A stretch of DNA of 64,000 bases. Origin: Williamsia deligens (lineage in GTDB: Bacteria; Actinomycetota; Actinomycetes; Mycobacteriales; Mycobacteriaceae). Positions 40,042-48,692 of this stretch are shown piece after piece (position 1 is the stretch's first letter; each line of letters begins with the position of its first letter). The stretch is taken from the NCBI RefSeq assembly GCF_024171765.1, contig NZ_JAMTCI010000002.1:372001-436000 (forward strand), written 5' to 3'. The translations under genes were made by a program, and so were the position numbers. The notes under the pieces were generated by a model. It was not told the DNA's origin and did not search any database. It was given only the letters and a program-made list of their open reading frames with translations.

Positions 40042-41301
40042 TCACCGCCCACGCAGCGCCGGCACGGACCACCGGCGACAGATCACCGCCGCGATCGCCG
40101 CCCAGGCCGCGAGCGACCACCAGGGCACCGCCGCGCCGATGCCCTCCGCCGGCAGGTGGTCGACGAGTGCCCCGACCGCGGCGGAGCACGGCAGGACCAG
40201 GATCCCGCCCACCGAGGCGCACAGTCCGTAGTGCGTGCCCAGGTGGCGGCCCCGGGCCAGCGCCGGGATCACGGCGCGCAGCGCCGGACCCACGATCATC
40301 TGTCCGCCGACCGCGGAGAACACGAAGACGGCCAGGACGACGACGGCGGGTGGACCCGTCAGTCCGGACACCGGGACCAGCGCCGCGACCAGGGGGCCGA
40401 CAGCGACGACACCGAGACCGGCGGCGAGGACATGGCCCGGCGCCCGGTCCACGACCTGCGCGGACACCCGCAGCTGCGCCACGACGACGGTGATCGCCGC
40501 GATCGCGAACAGGACACCCATCGGGGTCTGCGAACCCCAGGCGCCCTCGACGGCGTCGGGGAGCAGGAAGTACAGCTGGTTGTAGATCACCACCTGCACG
40601 CTGACGACCAGCGCGAACGCGACGAACGTCCGGTCACGCAGGATCCGTCGCACCTCCCCCGAGGTGCGGTCGATCCCTGACTGTCGCCCTCCCGTGGGGA
40701 ACATCCGCAGGTGGACCACCGACATCACGACGAACACCGCGGCCGACGTGACGCACACGACCCGGAAGTCCACCGTGAGCAGCGCCGCCCCGATCACCGG
40801 GCCTGCCGCCGCACCCACCTGGCCGCCGAGGTTCATGAGGGCGAACCCCTCCAGCCGGGCGGCGTGTGCGGTCCCGGCGCTCGCACCGTCGGTGGTGGCA
40901 TGCGCGAGTTCCGCGTCGACCGCGGGCGAGAACAGAGCCCCCGCGAACCCGGTGAGACACACGCTCACGACGATCGCGGGGAGTGAACCCGCCCACCCGA
41001 GGGCGATGAATCCCGCTGCCCGGCAGAGACATCCGGTGACCACGACCGGGCGCGCGCCGAACCGGTCGGCGACAGCGCCCCCGACCACGAACAGTCCCTG
41101 CTGCATGAGCGTCCGCAGACCCAGCACCGCCCCGACGACAGCGGCGCCCTGCCCCACCCCGTCGGTGAGATGCACCGCCAGATACGGCAGGACCATGAAG
41201 AAGCCGGTGTTGAAGACCAGCTGCGTGAGGACGAGCAGGCGCACGGTGGACGACGAGCGCACGACGCCGCGCACGACGGCCGCCGGTGTGGGGGCGGTCA
41301 T
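40042..41301 (-). CDS. MFS transporter in the siderophore-uptake operon
   Basis: A 419-aa 12-helix major facilitator of the DHA1 drug/siderophore efflux type. Helix 2-3 carries the family G-x-x-x-D-R-F-G-A-R motif (V-A-D-R-F-G-A-R-P), and the protein has a central hydrophilic loop. ATG 41301 overlaps the ABC ATPase stop as ATGA, so it is the last gene of the binding protein-permease-ATPase-MFS operon. Such MFS members next to siderophore importers may export the siderophore or recycle it after iron release; that role is inference. It lies 143 bp upstream of rpsO on the same strand. Confidence 0.82.
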   Translation of the reverse strand: MTAPTPAAVVRGVVRSSSTVRLLVLTQLVFNTGFFMVLPYLAVHLTDGVGQGAAVVGAVLGLRTLMQQGLFVVGGAVADRFGARPVVVTGCLCRAAGFIALGWAGSLPAIVVSVCLTGFAGALFSPAVDAELAHATTDGASAGTAHAARLEGFALMNLGGQVGAAAGPVIGAALLTVDFRVVCVTSAAVFVVMSVVHLRMFPTGGRQSGIDRTSGEVRRILRDRTFVAFALVVSVQVVIYNQLYFLLPDAVEGAWGSQTPMGVLFAIAAITVVVAQLRVSAQVVDRAPGHVLAAGLGVVAVGPLVAALVPVSGLTGPPAVVVLAVFVFSAVGGQMIVGPALRAVIPALARGRHLGTHYGLCASVGGILVLPCSAAVGALVDHLPAEGIGAAVPWWSLAAWAAIAAVICRRWSVPALRGR

Positions 41302-42077
41302 CTCCCCGTCGACAGGCGCGTCCGCCCGTACCGGACCGTCACCGTGCCGTCGGCCTCGACGACGACGTCCGCGGTCACCTCGTAGACGTCCGCGATGAGG
41401 TCGGACGTCAACACCTCCGCCGGGCGCCCGGCTGCGACGACGCGACCCGCCCTGAGCACCACGATGTGGTCGCAGAACATCGCGGCGAGGTTCAGGTCGT
41501 GCAGGGCGACCACTGCCGTCACCGGTAGCCGTGCCACCAGGTCCAGCAGGTCCAGCTGGTGGCGGATGTCGAGATGGTTCGTCGGCTCGTCCAGCAGGAG
41601 GTGGGTGGGTTCCTGCGCGAGCGCCCGCGCGATCTGCACCCTCTGACGCTCACCGCCCGACAGCTGGTGCCAGAGCCGGTCCGCCTTGTCGACGAGGCCG
41701 GCGTGGGTCAACGCTCGGTCCACGGCGGCGCGGTCGGACGCGTGGTCGGGACCGAGAGGTCCTCGGTGCGGGAGGCGACCGAGCGCGACGACGTCGCGCA
41801 CGCGGATGGCCACGTCGGTGCCCGACTCCTGGGCGACGACGGCCAGTGACCGGGCGATCTCTCGCCGCCGGACCCCGCGCAGGTCGGTGTCACCGAGGCG
41901 GACGGCGCCGGCGCTGGGGCGGTCGAAGCCGGCCAGCAGTCGCAGCAGCGACGACTTCCCGGAACCGTTGGGCCCCAGCAGCCCGACCGTCTCCCCTGTC
42001 TCGGGTTCGACGGAGACACCGTCGAGGACCATCGCCCCACCGCGGTCCCACGAGACGTCGAGCGCGCGCAGGGTCAT
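41298..42077 (-). CDS. Iron-siderophore ABC transporter ATP-binding protein (FecE/FepC type)
   Basis: A 259-aa ABC ATPase of the iron chelate family, with Walker A G-P-N-G-S-G-K-S (residues 35-42), signature L-S-G-G-E-R-Q-R-V at 139, Walker B L-L-L-D-E-P-T-N-H-L-D at 160, and H-loop A-L-H-D-L-N-L-A. The T-N-H-L-D-I extension after Walker B is characteristic of the siderophore/B12 importers. ATG 42077 overlaps the permease stop (ATGA). It energises uptake through the FecCD-type permease encoded just upstream. Confidence 0.95.
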   Translation of the reverse strand: MTLRALDVSWDRGGAMVLDGVSVEPETGETVGLLGPNGSGKSSLLRLLAGFDRPSAGAVRLGDTDLRGVRRREIARSLAVVAQESGTDVAIRVRDVVALGRLPHRGPLGPDHASDRAAVDRALTHAGLVDKADRLWHQLSGGERQRVQIARALAQEPTHLLLDEPTNHLDIRHQLDLLDLVARLPVTAVVALHDLNLAAMFCDHIVVLRAGRVVAAGRPAEVLTSDLIADVYEVTADVVVEADGTVTVRYGRTRLSTGR

Positions 42078-43150
42078 GGCCGCGCACCCCGCCGGGACAT
42101 CAGCGCGACGAAGGCCGGCACGCCGATGAGCGCGGTCGCCACACCCACGGGCAGCGGGGTGGGTGAGAACGCGACCCGCGACACCGTGTCGACCCAGACC
42201 ATGAACACCGCACCGACGACCGAGCAGACCGGGATCAGACGTGCGTGGCCGGGGCCGACCAGGAATCTCGCGGCGTGCGGGAGGACCAGCCCGACGAAGC
42301 CGATCGCACCGGTGACGCTGACGAGCGCAGCGGTGACGAGGGCGGTCACCACCAGCAGCGCCGACCGGACCGCGGTCACGGGCACGCCGAGGGAGGAGGC
42401 GACGTCGTCGCCGAAGGCGAAGGCGTCGAGCACATGCGCCAGTGCCCAACACACGGCGACGCCGAGGACTGCCGCGGCGGCGGCCACCTGCACATCCCCC
42501 CACCGCACACCGTCGAGCGAACCGAGGAGCCAGAACATCACGCCGCGGGTCTCGTCGGCGTCGGCGAAGGCGAAGATGACCAGCGAGGTCAGGGCCGAGA
42601 ACAGTTGCGTCACAGCGATCCCCGCGAGTACCAGACGGTCGGTGGTGCCTCCGGACACCCGGGCCAGGAACACGACCAACGCGAATGCGACCAGCGCGCC
42701 GATGAACGCACCGCCCGACAGTCCCACCGCACCGGCGCCGAGCCCGAGGATCCCCAGCACCACCGCCCCGGTGGACGCTCCCGATGAGATGCCGAGCAGG
42801 AACGGGTCCGCGAGCGGGTTGCGCAGGAGCGACTGCAACACGACACCGCAGATCGCGAGACCCGCGCCCGCCGCCGCCGCCACGAGGGACCGCGGCAGAC
42901 GGTCCTGCCAGACGATGGCGTCCTCGGACCGCCGCACGGGGATGTCGGTGACGCCGAGGTGGTTCCCGACGATGTCCCGCACGTTGACCAGCGAGATGTC
43001 CGCCGCTCCGAGGGTGATTGCCACCATCACCGACAGCACACACGCGACGAGACCGACGACGACCAGGACACCGGTGATGACCATGGGCGTCGCCGACCGC
43101 ACGCTGCTGCTCCGTGCCACGAGAGCGGGATCCACCACGGGTGCGTTCAC
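42074..43150 (-). CDS. FecCD-family iron-siderophore ABC permease
   Basis: A 358-aa inner-membrane permease with about nine or ten helices. FecCD landmarks are [18 protein letters not shown] near the start of the membrane domain, R-N-P-L-A-D-P-F-L-L-G-I-S-S-G-A, and G-F-V-G-L-V-L-P-H-A-A-R. It would act as a homodimer because only one permease gene is present. The GTG start overlaps the binding protein stop as GTGA. The operon resembles FecBCDE or BtuCDF sets; iron chelate is favoured by the upstream IdeR-like box. Confidence 0.95.
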   Translation of the reverse strand: MNAPVVDPALVARSSSVRSATPMVITGVLVVVGLVACVLSVMVAITLGAADISLVNVRDIVGNHLGVTDIPVRRSEDAIVWQDRLPRSLVAAAAGAGLAICGVVLQSLLRNPLADPFLLGISSGASTGAVVLGILGLGAGAVGLSGGAFIGALVAFALVVFLARVSGGTTDRLVLAGIAVTQLFSALTSLVIFAFADADETRGVMFWLLGSLDGVRWGDVQVAAAAAVLGVAVCWALAHVLDAFAFGDDVASSLGVPVTAVRSALLVVTALVTAALVSVTGAIGFVGLVLPHAARFLVGPGHARLIPVCSVVGAVFMVWVDTVSRVAFSPTPLPVGVATALIGVPAFVALMSRRGARP

Positions 43151-44193
43151 CTCTGGGGCAGGCGGGCCAGACCCGCGGCCAGCTTCTCGATGCCGTCGAC
43201 GAGTTGGATCGAGGCGTTCATCTCGGCGCCGTGCAGCGCGACATACCGCTGCTCCCGCACCGCGGGCATCGTCCGGGTGACGGGGTCGGTGGCGAGGAAC
43301 CGCTTCTTGTCGTCGAGACGGTCGCCGGGGAACCGATCCCGGGTCAGGTCACCGAGAACTATGACCGTGGGATCGCGGTCCACGACGCTCTCCCAGGTGG
43401 TGGCCGGCCAGTCGTCTCGGACGTCGGCGAACACGTTGCGCGCCGTCACCGACTGCGCGAGCAGATTGCCCGAGCCGAGTCCGGCGGCGAAGTACGGCGT
43501 GCGGGTGTCGGCGAACCAGAACCCGATCGACGCACCGGACGACGCAACGCTCGAACGCGCCTTCTCGACGCGTGCCCGCAGGCTCGCGACGAGAGCCTCA
43601 CCGCGGGCGCGGACGTCGAACAGGGTTGCCAGTTCGGTGATCTCGCGGAACACGGAGTCGATGGTCTGCGGGGTCGTGCGCTTGGCGCCGCCGTTGACGC
43701 TGCGGCCGTTGTCGCAGTCGGCCGGGGACAGGTAGGTGGGGACACCGCTGGTCGCGAACCGCTCCCGCGACGCCACGCCCCCCTTCTCCCGCAGGTGGCG
43801 ACCGAAGGATGCCGTCACCAACGTCGGCTCGGTGGCCATCACGGCCTCGAAGCTCGGTGCATTGTCGGCCAGTCGCGGTACACGGGCGTTCTCGTCGGCG
43901 AGATCGGCCTTGACGGGATCCGTCCAGGACGCGGTCCCGACGATGCGGTCGGCCAGACCGAGCGAGAGCAGGATCTCCGTCGACCCCTGGTCCAGGGACA
44001 CGACCCGCGTCGGCGCCTCGTGGACGGTGAGCCGTTCGCCGCAGTTGTCGAGCGACTGCGGGAACGTTCCCGAGGGCTCCCCCCGGCCGGCAGGCCGATC
44101 GTCGAGCGACTCCGATGCCCCGCAGGCGGCGACGGACGCCGCACACACCGTGACCAGGGCGAGGCTCATCGCTCGCCCGAGAAGTTGACGCAT
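43147..44193 (-). CDS. Siderophore-binding lipoprotein (ABC substrate-binding protein, FepB-like)
   Basis: A 348-aa lipoprotein. The signal peptide ends in the lipobox V-A-A-C (C24), and the mature protein shows the two-lobe class III periplasmic-binding fold with the long connecting helix; R-V-V-S-L-D-Q-G-S-T-E-I-L-L-S-L-G-L starts the first lobe. A GGAGG lies 8 nt before ATG 44193. It is the first gene of the four-gene uptake operon. A DtxR/IdeR-like palindrome is 41 bp upstream, so expression is likely repressed by iron. The chelate (siderophore, heme or cobalamin) is not resolved. Confidence 0.92.
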   Translation of the reverse strand: MRQLLGRAMSLALVTVCAASVAACGASESLDDRPAGRGEPSGTFPQSLDNCGERLTVHEAPTRVVSLDQGSTEILLSLGLADRIVGTASWTDPVKADLADENARVPRLADNAPSFEAVMATEPTLVTASFGRHLREKGGVASRERFATSGVPTYLSPADCDNGRSVNGGAKRTTPQTIDSVFREITELATLFDVRARGEALVASLRARVEKARSSVASSGASIGFWFADTRTPYFAAGLGSGNLLAQSVTARNVFADVRDDWPATTWESVVDRDPTVIVLGDLTRDRFPGDRLDDKKRFLATDPVTRTMPAVREQRYVALHGAEMNASIQLVDGIEKLAAGLARLPQR

Positions 44194-44233
44194 CCGGCAT
44201 TCCTCCACCGCCGACGGACCGACTGACCGTCGG

Positions 44234-44252
44234 TTTGGATAGCCAAACCTTA
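44234..44252 (-). promoter_or_regulatory. IdeR/DtxR-type iron box
   Basis: The minus strand reads TAAGGTTTGGCTATCCAAA, matching 15 of 19 positions of the IdeR consensus TTAGGTTAGGCTAACCTAA and containing the perfect inverted repeat GGTTTGG-N4-CCAAACC with the next base. It lies 41 bp before the binding-protein start. Iron repression is therefore likely; the consensus is quoted from memory. Confidence 0.78.
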
Positions 44253-44299
44253 TCGGTCGTGTCCGAATCGCCGTGAATCGGCAGGTACGAGCGGGGTGC

Positions 44300-45286
44300 T
44301 CAGGGGGCGAGCGCCTCGCGGGCCACCTCGACGTCGCGATCCATCTGGTCGATGAGCTCCTGCATGGAGTCGAACTTCTCCATGCCCCGGATGCGGGCGA
44401 CGAAGTCGACGGCGACGTGCTGTCCGTACAGGTCGGCGTGGGTGTCGAGGACGAAGGCCTCCACGGTCCGTGTCCGACCGGAGAACGTCGGGTTCGACCC
44501 GACGGACACCGCCGCCTGGTAGCTCTCGCCGGGGACCACCTGCCCCACGACCGGGCCCGGGCCGAGCACCGTGAACCACGCCGCGTAGACCCCGTCGGAC
44601 GGGATGGCCGAGTACATCGGCGGTGCGACGTTCGCTGTCGGATAACCCATCTCGCGCCCGCGGCCGTCGCCACGGACCACGACACCCTCGACACGGTGCG
44701 GGCGGCCCAGCGCCTCCGCCGCGGCCTCGACGTCGCCGGCGGCGACGCAGGACCGGATGTAGGTCGACGAGAAGGTGACCGCCGGACGCTGCGACCCCGA
44801 GTCGCCGGTCCCGTCCCCGAGCAGCGACACCGCCTGTACCTCGAAGCCGAACGTGCGGCCGAGATCGGCGAGGACCTCCACCGTGCCTGCCGCCTTCTTC
44901 CCGAAGGTGAAGTTCGCGCCGACCACGACATCGGCCGCGTGCAGGCCCTCGACGAGCACCTCGTGGGCGAAGTCCTTGGGTGACTGCGCAGCCAGCACCG
45001 GCGTGAAGGGCATCACGCAGAAGACGTCGATGCCGAGTTCCTCGGCCAGTTCCGCGCGCCGCGTGAGGGTGGACAGCTGCGGGGGATGCGTCCCGGGCCG
45101 GACCACCTCGGCCGGATGCGGGTCGAAGGTCATCAGCACGGCCGGGACGCCGCGCTTCTTCGCGGCCGCCGTCGCCGTCGCGATCAGTTGGGCATGACCT
45201 CGGTGCACCCCGTCGAAGACGCCGATGGTGACGACGCAACGGCCCCATCCCGCAGGGATGTCCTCCAACCCTCGCCATCGCAGCAC
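44300..45286 (-). CDS. ribF: Bifunctional riboflavin kinase/FAD synthetase
   Basis: A 328-aa RibF that phosphorylates riboflavin to FMN and adenylates FMN to FAD. The N-terminal FMN adenylyltransferase domain shows the nucleotidyltransferase motif G-V-F-D-G-V-H-R-G-H (about residues 22-31) and S-S-T-Y-I-R; the C-terminal riboflavin kinase domain begins near residue 190 with G-Y-P-T-A-N-V and ends with F-D-S-M-Q-E-L-I. The GTG start (MLRWRGLEDIP) matches RibF N-termini and has TACGCT 6 nt upstream. It lies between the iron operon and mntR. The product FAD serves the many flavoproteins of the window. Confidence 0.96.
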   Translation of the reverse strand: MLRWRGLEDIPAGWGRCVVTIGVFDGVHRGHAQLIATATAAAKKRGVPAVLMTFDPHPAEVVRPGTHPPQLSTLTRRAELAEELGIDVFCVMPFTPVLAAQSPKDFAHEVLVEGLHAADVVVGANFTFGKKAAGTVEVLADLGRTFGFEVQAVSLLGDGTGDSGSQRPAVTFSSTYIRSCVAAGDVEAAAEALGRPHRVEGVVVRGDGRGREMGYPTANVAPPMYSAIPSDGVYAAWFTVLGPGPVVGQVVPGESYQAAVSVGSNPTFSGRTRTVEAFVLDTHADLYGQHVAVDFVARIRGMEKFDSMQELIDQMDRDVEVAREALAP

Positions 45287-45292
45287 GCCCCC

Positions 45293-45298
45293 AGCGTA
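45293..45298 (-). promoter_or_regulatory. -10 element of ribF, leaderless type
   Basis: TACGCT lies exactly 6 nt upstream of GTG 45286. Confidence 0.55.
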
Positions 45299-45375
45299 CG
45301 GGCAGGGCCGCGGGCGAGGAACACCTCCCGTACGCCGACGTCCCGTGCGTCACACGCGCACCGATCCGGGTGCAA

Positions 45376-45381
45376 TAGGCT
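45376..45381 (+). promoter_or_regulatory. -10 element of mntR, leaderless type
   Basis: TAGGCT lies exactly 6 nt upstream of GTG 45388, leaving no leader for a ribosome binding site. Confidence 0.6.
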
Positions 45382-45387
45382 CGCGGG

Positions 45388-46122
45388 GTGTCTCCCAGCG
45401 ACGGCCGCCCCGGCACCGACGGCACGGCGGACCCCGCCGTGGTCCCCGTGGCGGACCTGTCGACGGTCGCGCAGGACTACCTGAAGGTGATCTGGAGTGC
45501 GCAGGAGTGGTCGGAGGCCAAGGTCACGACCAAGCTCCTCGCGGAGAAGCTGACCGTCTCCCCGTCGACGGTGTCGGAAGCGGTGCGCAAACTCGCCGAC
45601 CAGGGCCTCGTCTCGCACGCCCGCTACGGCGCGGTCACCCTCACCGAACGGGGCCGCTCCGCCGCAATCCTCATGGTGCGGCGTCACCGGCTGATCGAGA
45701 CGTTCCTGGTCCGCGAACTCGGCTACGGCTGGGACGAGGTGCACGACGAGGCGGAGATCCTCGAACACGCCATGTCGGAGAAACTCGTCGACCGTCTCGA
45801 CGCCAAGCTGGGCCACCCCACCCGGGATCCGCACGGCGACCCGATCCCCGACCGGACCGGTGATCTGCCCACGTCGCAGGCACGTCAACTCGCCGACTTC
45901 GGCCCGGGCTCCGGCGGTCTCGTCGCGCGCATCGCCGACACCGACCCGGCCATGCTGCGGTACTTCGACTCGATCGGCATCGCGCTGGACCGACGGATCG
46001 ACGTCGTCGAGCAGCGCCCGTTCGCGGGCACCGTCTCGGTGTGCGTGGACAACGGCGACCCCATCGATCTCGGCGACCCCGCCACCCGCGCGATCTGGGT
46101 CGACCCCGTCCGCGAGCCCTAG
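45388..46122 (+). CDS. mntR: DtxR/MntR-family metalloregulator (SirR-like)
   Basis: A 244-aa metal-dependent repressor of the DtxR family, orthologous in position to Rv2788 (sirR, later shown to be MntR). The DNA-binding domain contains A-E-K-L-T-V-S-P-S-T-V-S-E-A-V-R-K-L (about residues 52-69), the dimerisation helix E-I-L-E-H-A-M-S has the metal-ligand pattern, and residues about 150-244 form an FeoA/SH3-like C-terminal domain. Mn2+ specificity is likely from orthology. Its TAG stop overlaps the truB stop on the other strand (46119-46122). It could control the TerC exporter or Mn import elsewhere, but no matching site was located here. Confidence 0.85.
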   Translation: MSPSDGRPGTDGTADPAVVPVADLSTVAQDYLKVIWSAQEWSEAKVTTKLLAEKLTVSPSTVSEAVRKLADQGLVSHARYGAVTLTERGRSAAILMVRRHRLIETFLVRELGYGWDEVHDEAEILEHAMSEKLVDRLDAKLGHPTRDPHGDPIPDRTGDLPTSQARQLADFGPGSGGLVARIADTDPAMLRYFDSIGIALDRRIDVVEQRPFAGTVSVCVDNGDPIDLGDPATRAIWVDPVREP

Positions 46123-47039
46123 CGGAGCGTGGCGGGCCGGACCACCATCACCGACGCCGCACGCCGCCCCTTCTCCTGCAGGAGTGCGATCACCCGCCCG
46201 TCGGCGGTGACCGCGGCGTACACACCCGTCATGCCGACGGGTTCGAGCCAGCGGCCCTGACTGATCGACTCCGCCTGGTCGTCGTCGATGACGCGGTGGG
46301 GGAACGCGACGGCGATCGCCTGATCGATGGGCAACGACATCCGCGGATCGGTCTCGAGTTCGTCGAGCGGGGTGGCGGTGTCGATCGTGAACGGCCCGAC
46401 GGCGGTGCGGCGGAGCACCGTGAGGTGCCCGCCGACCCCGAGAGCGGCACCGAGATCGCGTGCCAGCGAACGGATGTAGGTCCCCGACGAGCAGTCGACC
46501 TCCACGTCCGCGTCGAGCCACCCGTCGGTGAAGCGGTGGCCGACGATCGCGAACCGGGAGACGGTGACCCGCCGCGACGCGAGGGTGACCTCCACCCCGT
46601 CGCGCACCAGGGCGTGCGCACGGCGGCCGTCGACCTTGATGGCGCTGACGCTCGCCGGGACCTGGTCGATCTCCCCCTCGAACCGGGCCGCGGCGGCGCG
46701 GACCCCGTCGATGTCGAGGTGATCGACGTCGACCCGGTCCCCGACCGTCCCGTCGGCGTCGTCGGTGTCACTGCCCGCGCCGAGCCGGATGGTCGCCGTG
46801 TACGACTTCGTCGTCAGCGACAGCAGCCCGAGCAGTTTCGTCGCGCGTTCGATGCCGATGACCAGGACACCGGTGGCCATCGGGTCCAGGGTCCCGGCGT
46901 GGCCGACCTTGCGGGTGGAGAACGCCTTCCGGCAGCGGGCGACCACGTCGTGGCTCGTCATCCCGCCCGGCTTGTCCACCAGGACGAGTCCGGCGGCGGT
47001 CACCGCTCCGGCGTCGGAGCGCCTGTCGTCGGCCGTCAC
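46119..47039 (-). CDS. truB: tRNA pseudouridine(55) synthase TruB
   Basis: A 306-aa TruB that makes pseudouridine 55 in the tRNA T-loop. The catalytic Asp is D52 in the signature H-A-G-T-L-D-P-M-A-T-G. The N-terminal K-P-x-G-M-T-S-H-D and later S-Y-x-A-x-I-R-L-G segments are also typical, and a short PUA-like C-terminal region is present. The GTG start overlaps the pptT stop (GTGA), making truB the last gene of pptH-pptT-truB. Its stop overlaps the mntR stop tail to tail in a shared CTAG. Confidence 0.96.
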   Translation of the reverse strand: MTADDRRSDAGAVTAAGLVLVDKPGGMTSHDVVARCRKAFSTRKVGHAGTLDPMATGVLVIGIERATKLLGLLSLTTKSYTATIRLGAGSDTDDADGTVGDRVDVDHLDIDGVRAAAARFEGEIDQVPASVSAIKVDGRRAHALVRDGVEVTLASRRVTVSRFAIVGHRFTDGWLDADVEVDCSSGTYIRSLARDLGAALGVGGHLTVLRRTAVGPFTIDTATPLDELETDPRMSLPIDQAIAVAFPHRVIDDDQAESISQGRWLEPVGMTGVYAAVTADGRVIALLQEKGRRAASVMVVRPATLR

Positions 47040-47689
47040 AGCGTGATCGAGGTGACGATGAGGCCGTTCTCGACGCGCCACGCGCCCTCGAACTCGGTGA
47101 GCGGCGTGCCGCCGTCGGTGACGGACCCGTCGACGAGGAGCCGGGAGCGGAACGACCCCGAGTAATCGTCGGCGCGCTCGAACTCGATGTGCGCGTCCTC
47201 GAACCCGAGCCACCGGCCGGTCAGCGGGAACCACGTCTTGTAGGTGGCCTCCTTGGCGCAGAACAGCAGTCGGTCCCAGTGCAGGCCGGGATCGCGACGC
47301 GCGAGGACCTCGCGTTCCTCGGGGAGGCTGACGTGGTCGAGCACACCGTCGGGCAGCGGTCCGTGGGGCTCCGCGTCGATCCCGACCGACCGGATCCGCA
47401 GTTTGTGGCCGACGACGGCGGCGCGATAACCGTCGCAGTGCGTGAGGCTCCCGACGACACCGCGCGGCCACAGCGGTTCGCCCTTCTCCCCGCGCAGGAT
47501 CGCCACCGGTTCCTCCCCGAGATGCGACAGCGCACGACGCGCCAGGGTCCGCACGGTCGCGAACTCGCGCCGTCGCTTGTCGACGGCGCGGGCCACGATC
47601 GACTCCTCACCGGGGAGCAGCCCCGCGTCCTGCGGGTCGTCGAAGGCCTCGGCGCACACCGCACCCGAGGCGACCACCTTCTCGATCAC
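47036..47689 (-). CDS. pptT: 4'-phosphopantetheinyl transferase PptT
   Basis: A 217-aa Sfp-type phosphopantetheinyl transferase that activates acyl and peptidyl carrier proteins (mycobactin-like siderophores, polyketides, FAS). Motifs: L-T-H-C (family P1/ATP region), V-G-I-D-A-E-P-H with the Mg2+-binding D-x-E, and W-D-R-L-L-F-C-A-K-E-A-T-Y-K-T-W. These closely match M. tuberculosis PptT. GTG 47689 overlaps the pptH stop (GTGA). Translation coupling with its functional opponent pptH is thus retained. Confidence 0.95.
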   Translation of the reverse strand: MIEKVVASGAVCAEAFDDPQDAGLLPGEESIVARAVDKRRREFATVRTLARRALSHLGEEPVAILRGEKGEPLWPRGVVGSLTHCDGYRAAVVGHKLRIRSVGIDAEPHGPLPDGVLDHVSLPEEREVLARRDPGLHWDRLLFCAKEATYKTWFPLTGRWLGFEDAHIEFERADDYSGSFRSRLLVDGSVTDGGTPLTEFEGAWRVENGLIVTSITL

Positions 47690-48669
47690 GATGCGCCCCC
47701 GTCGCGCTGCGCACGCTTCTCCGCACGGAGCTCCCGCTGTCGGGCCACCCGCTCGGTGAACTCCTTCGCGCGTTCGCGGTAGTCCGGGGGCAGCTCGAAC
47801 CGGGCGCCGTGCTCGGGCAGATCCTCCGGGCGGGTGCCGTCGTCGGGGGTGATGCGCCGCAACAGCGGGTCCGGCAGTCCGCGTCGCTTCCACTCGCGGG
47901 GGTATCCGACCGACACCTCCTCGAAGCGGATGTCGTCGTACCAGGTGGTGCGCGGGATGTGGAGGTGGCCGTACACGCAGCAGGCCGCGTTGTAGCGGGT
48001 GTGCCAGTCCTCGGTGAGCTCACTGCCGCACCACAGCGCGAACTCCGGGTACATCAACGCGTCCGTCGGCTCGCGCCGCAACGGCCAGTGGTTGATCAGG
48101 ATGGTCCGCTCGGACGGGTCGAGGGCGTCGAGGCGGGTCCGGGTGGCCTCGATGCGGGCGCGCCCCCAGGCGTCGCGGGTGCCGTACGGCTCGGGTGAGA
48201 GCAGGAACTCGTCGGTCGCCACGACGTTGTTCTCGCGGGCGACGGCCAGCGCCGACAGCGCCGTGTGGGTGCCCGGTGGACGGAAGGTGTAGTCGTACAA
48301 CAGGAACATCGGGACCACCCGCACCGGGGGCGTCCCGTCGCCGGGATCGAAGAGCGGGTAGATGTCCTCGGGGGTGACGACCCCCAGGTCGCGGCACGCC
48401 TGGACGAGGTAGTCGTAGCGGGCGACGCCGTGGATCTGCAGCGGGTCCTTCGCTGTGGTGTACAGCTCGTGGTTGCCGGGCACCCACACCACGGTCGCGA
48501 ACCGCGTGCGCAGTCGACGCAACGTCTCGGCGATGTCGTCGGTGCGTTCGGCGACGTCACCGGCGACGATCAGCCAGTCGTCGGGAGAGTCGGGTGTGAT
48601 CCGGTCCACGATCTCGTCGTTGCCGCGATGGCTGACGTGCAGATCGCTGATCGCCCACAGGGTTGCCAT
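47686..48669 (-). CDS. pptH: Metallophosphoesterase, phosphopantetheine hydrolase PptH
   Basis: A 327-aa calcineurin-type phosphoesterase with the five classical metal motifs: D-L-H-V-S-H (residue 9 onwards), G-D-V-A-E-R, G-N-H-E-L-Y, N-H-W-P and Y-G-H-L-H. In M. tuberculosis the adjacent gene product PptH (Rv2795c) removes 4'-phosphopantetheine from carrier proteins and so opposes PptT; that is established there and inferred here from position and motifs. ATG 48669 has TAGAGT 7 nt upstream. It is the first gene of pptH-pptT-truB. In M. tuberculosis a large region (Rv2796c-Rv2835c, including the CRISPR-Cas locus) separates pptH from dinF; here the gap is 23 bp. Confidence 0.88.
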   Translation of the reverse strand: MATLWAISDLHVSHRGNDEIVDRITPDSPDDWLIVAGDVAERTDDIAETLRRLRTRFATVVWVPGNHELYTTAKDPLQIHGVARYDYLVQACRDLGVVTPEDIYPLFDPGDGTPPVRVVPMFLLYDYTFRPPGTHTALSALAVARENNVVATDEFLLSPEPYGTRDAWGRARIEATRTRLDALDPSERTILINHWPLRREPTDALMYPEFALWCGSELTEDWHTRYNAACCVYGHLHIPRTTWYDDIRFEEVSVGYPREWKRRGLPDPLLRRITPDDGTRPEDLPEHGARFELPPDYRERAKEFTERVARQRELRAEKRAQRDGGAS

Positions 48670-48676
48670 CCGATCG

Positions 48677-48682
48677 ACTCTA
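48677..48682 (-). promoter_or_regulatory. -10 element of pptH-pptT-truB, leaderless type
   Basis: TAGAGT lies 7 nt upstream of the pptH ATG, with no Shine-Dalgarno. Confidence 0.55.
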
Positions 48683-48692
48683 TCGATGCTGT

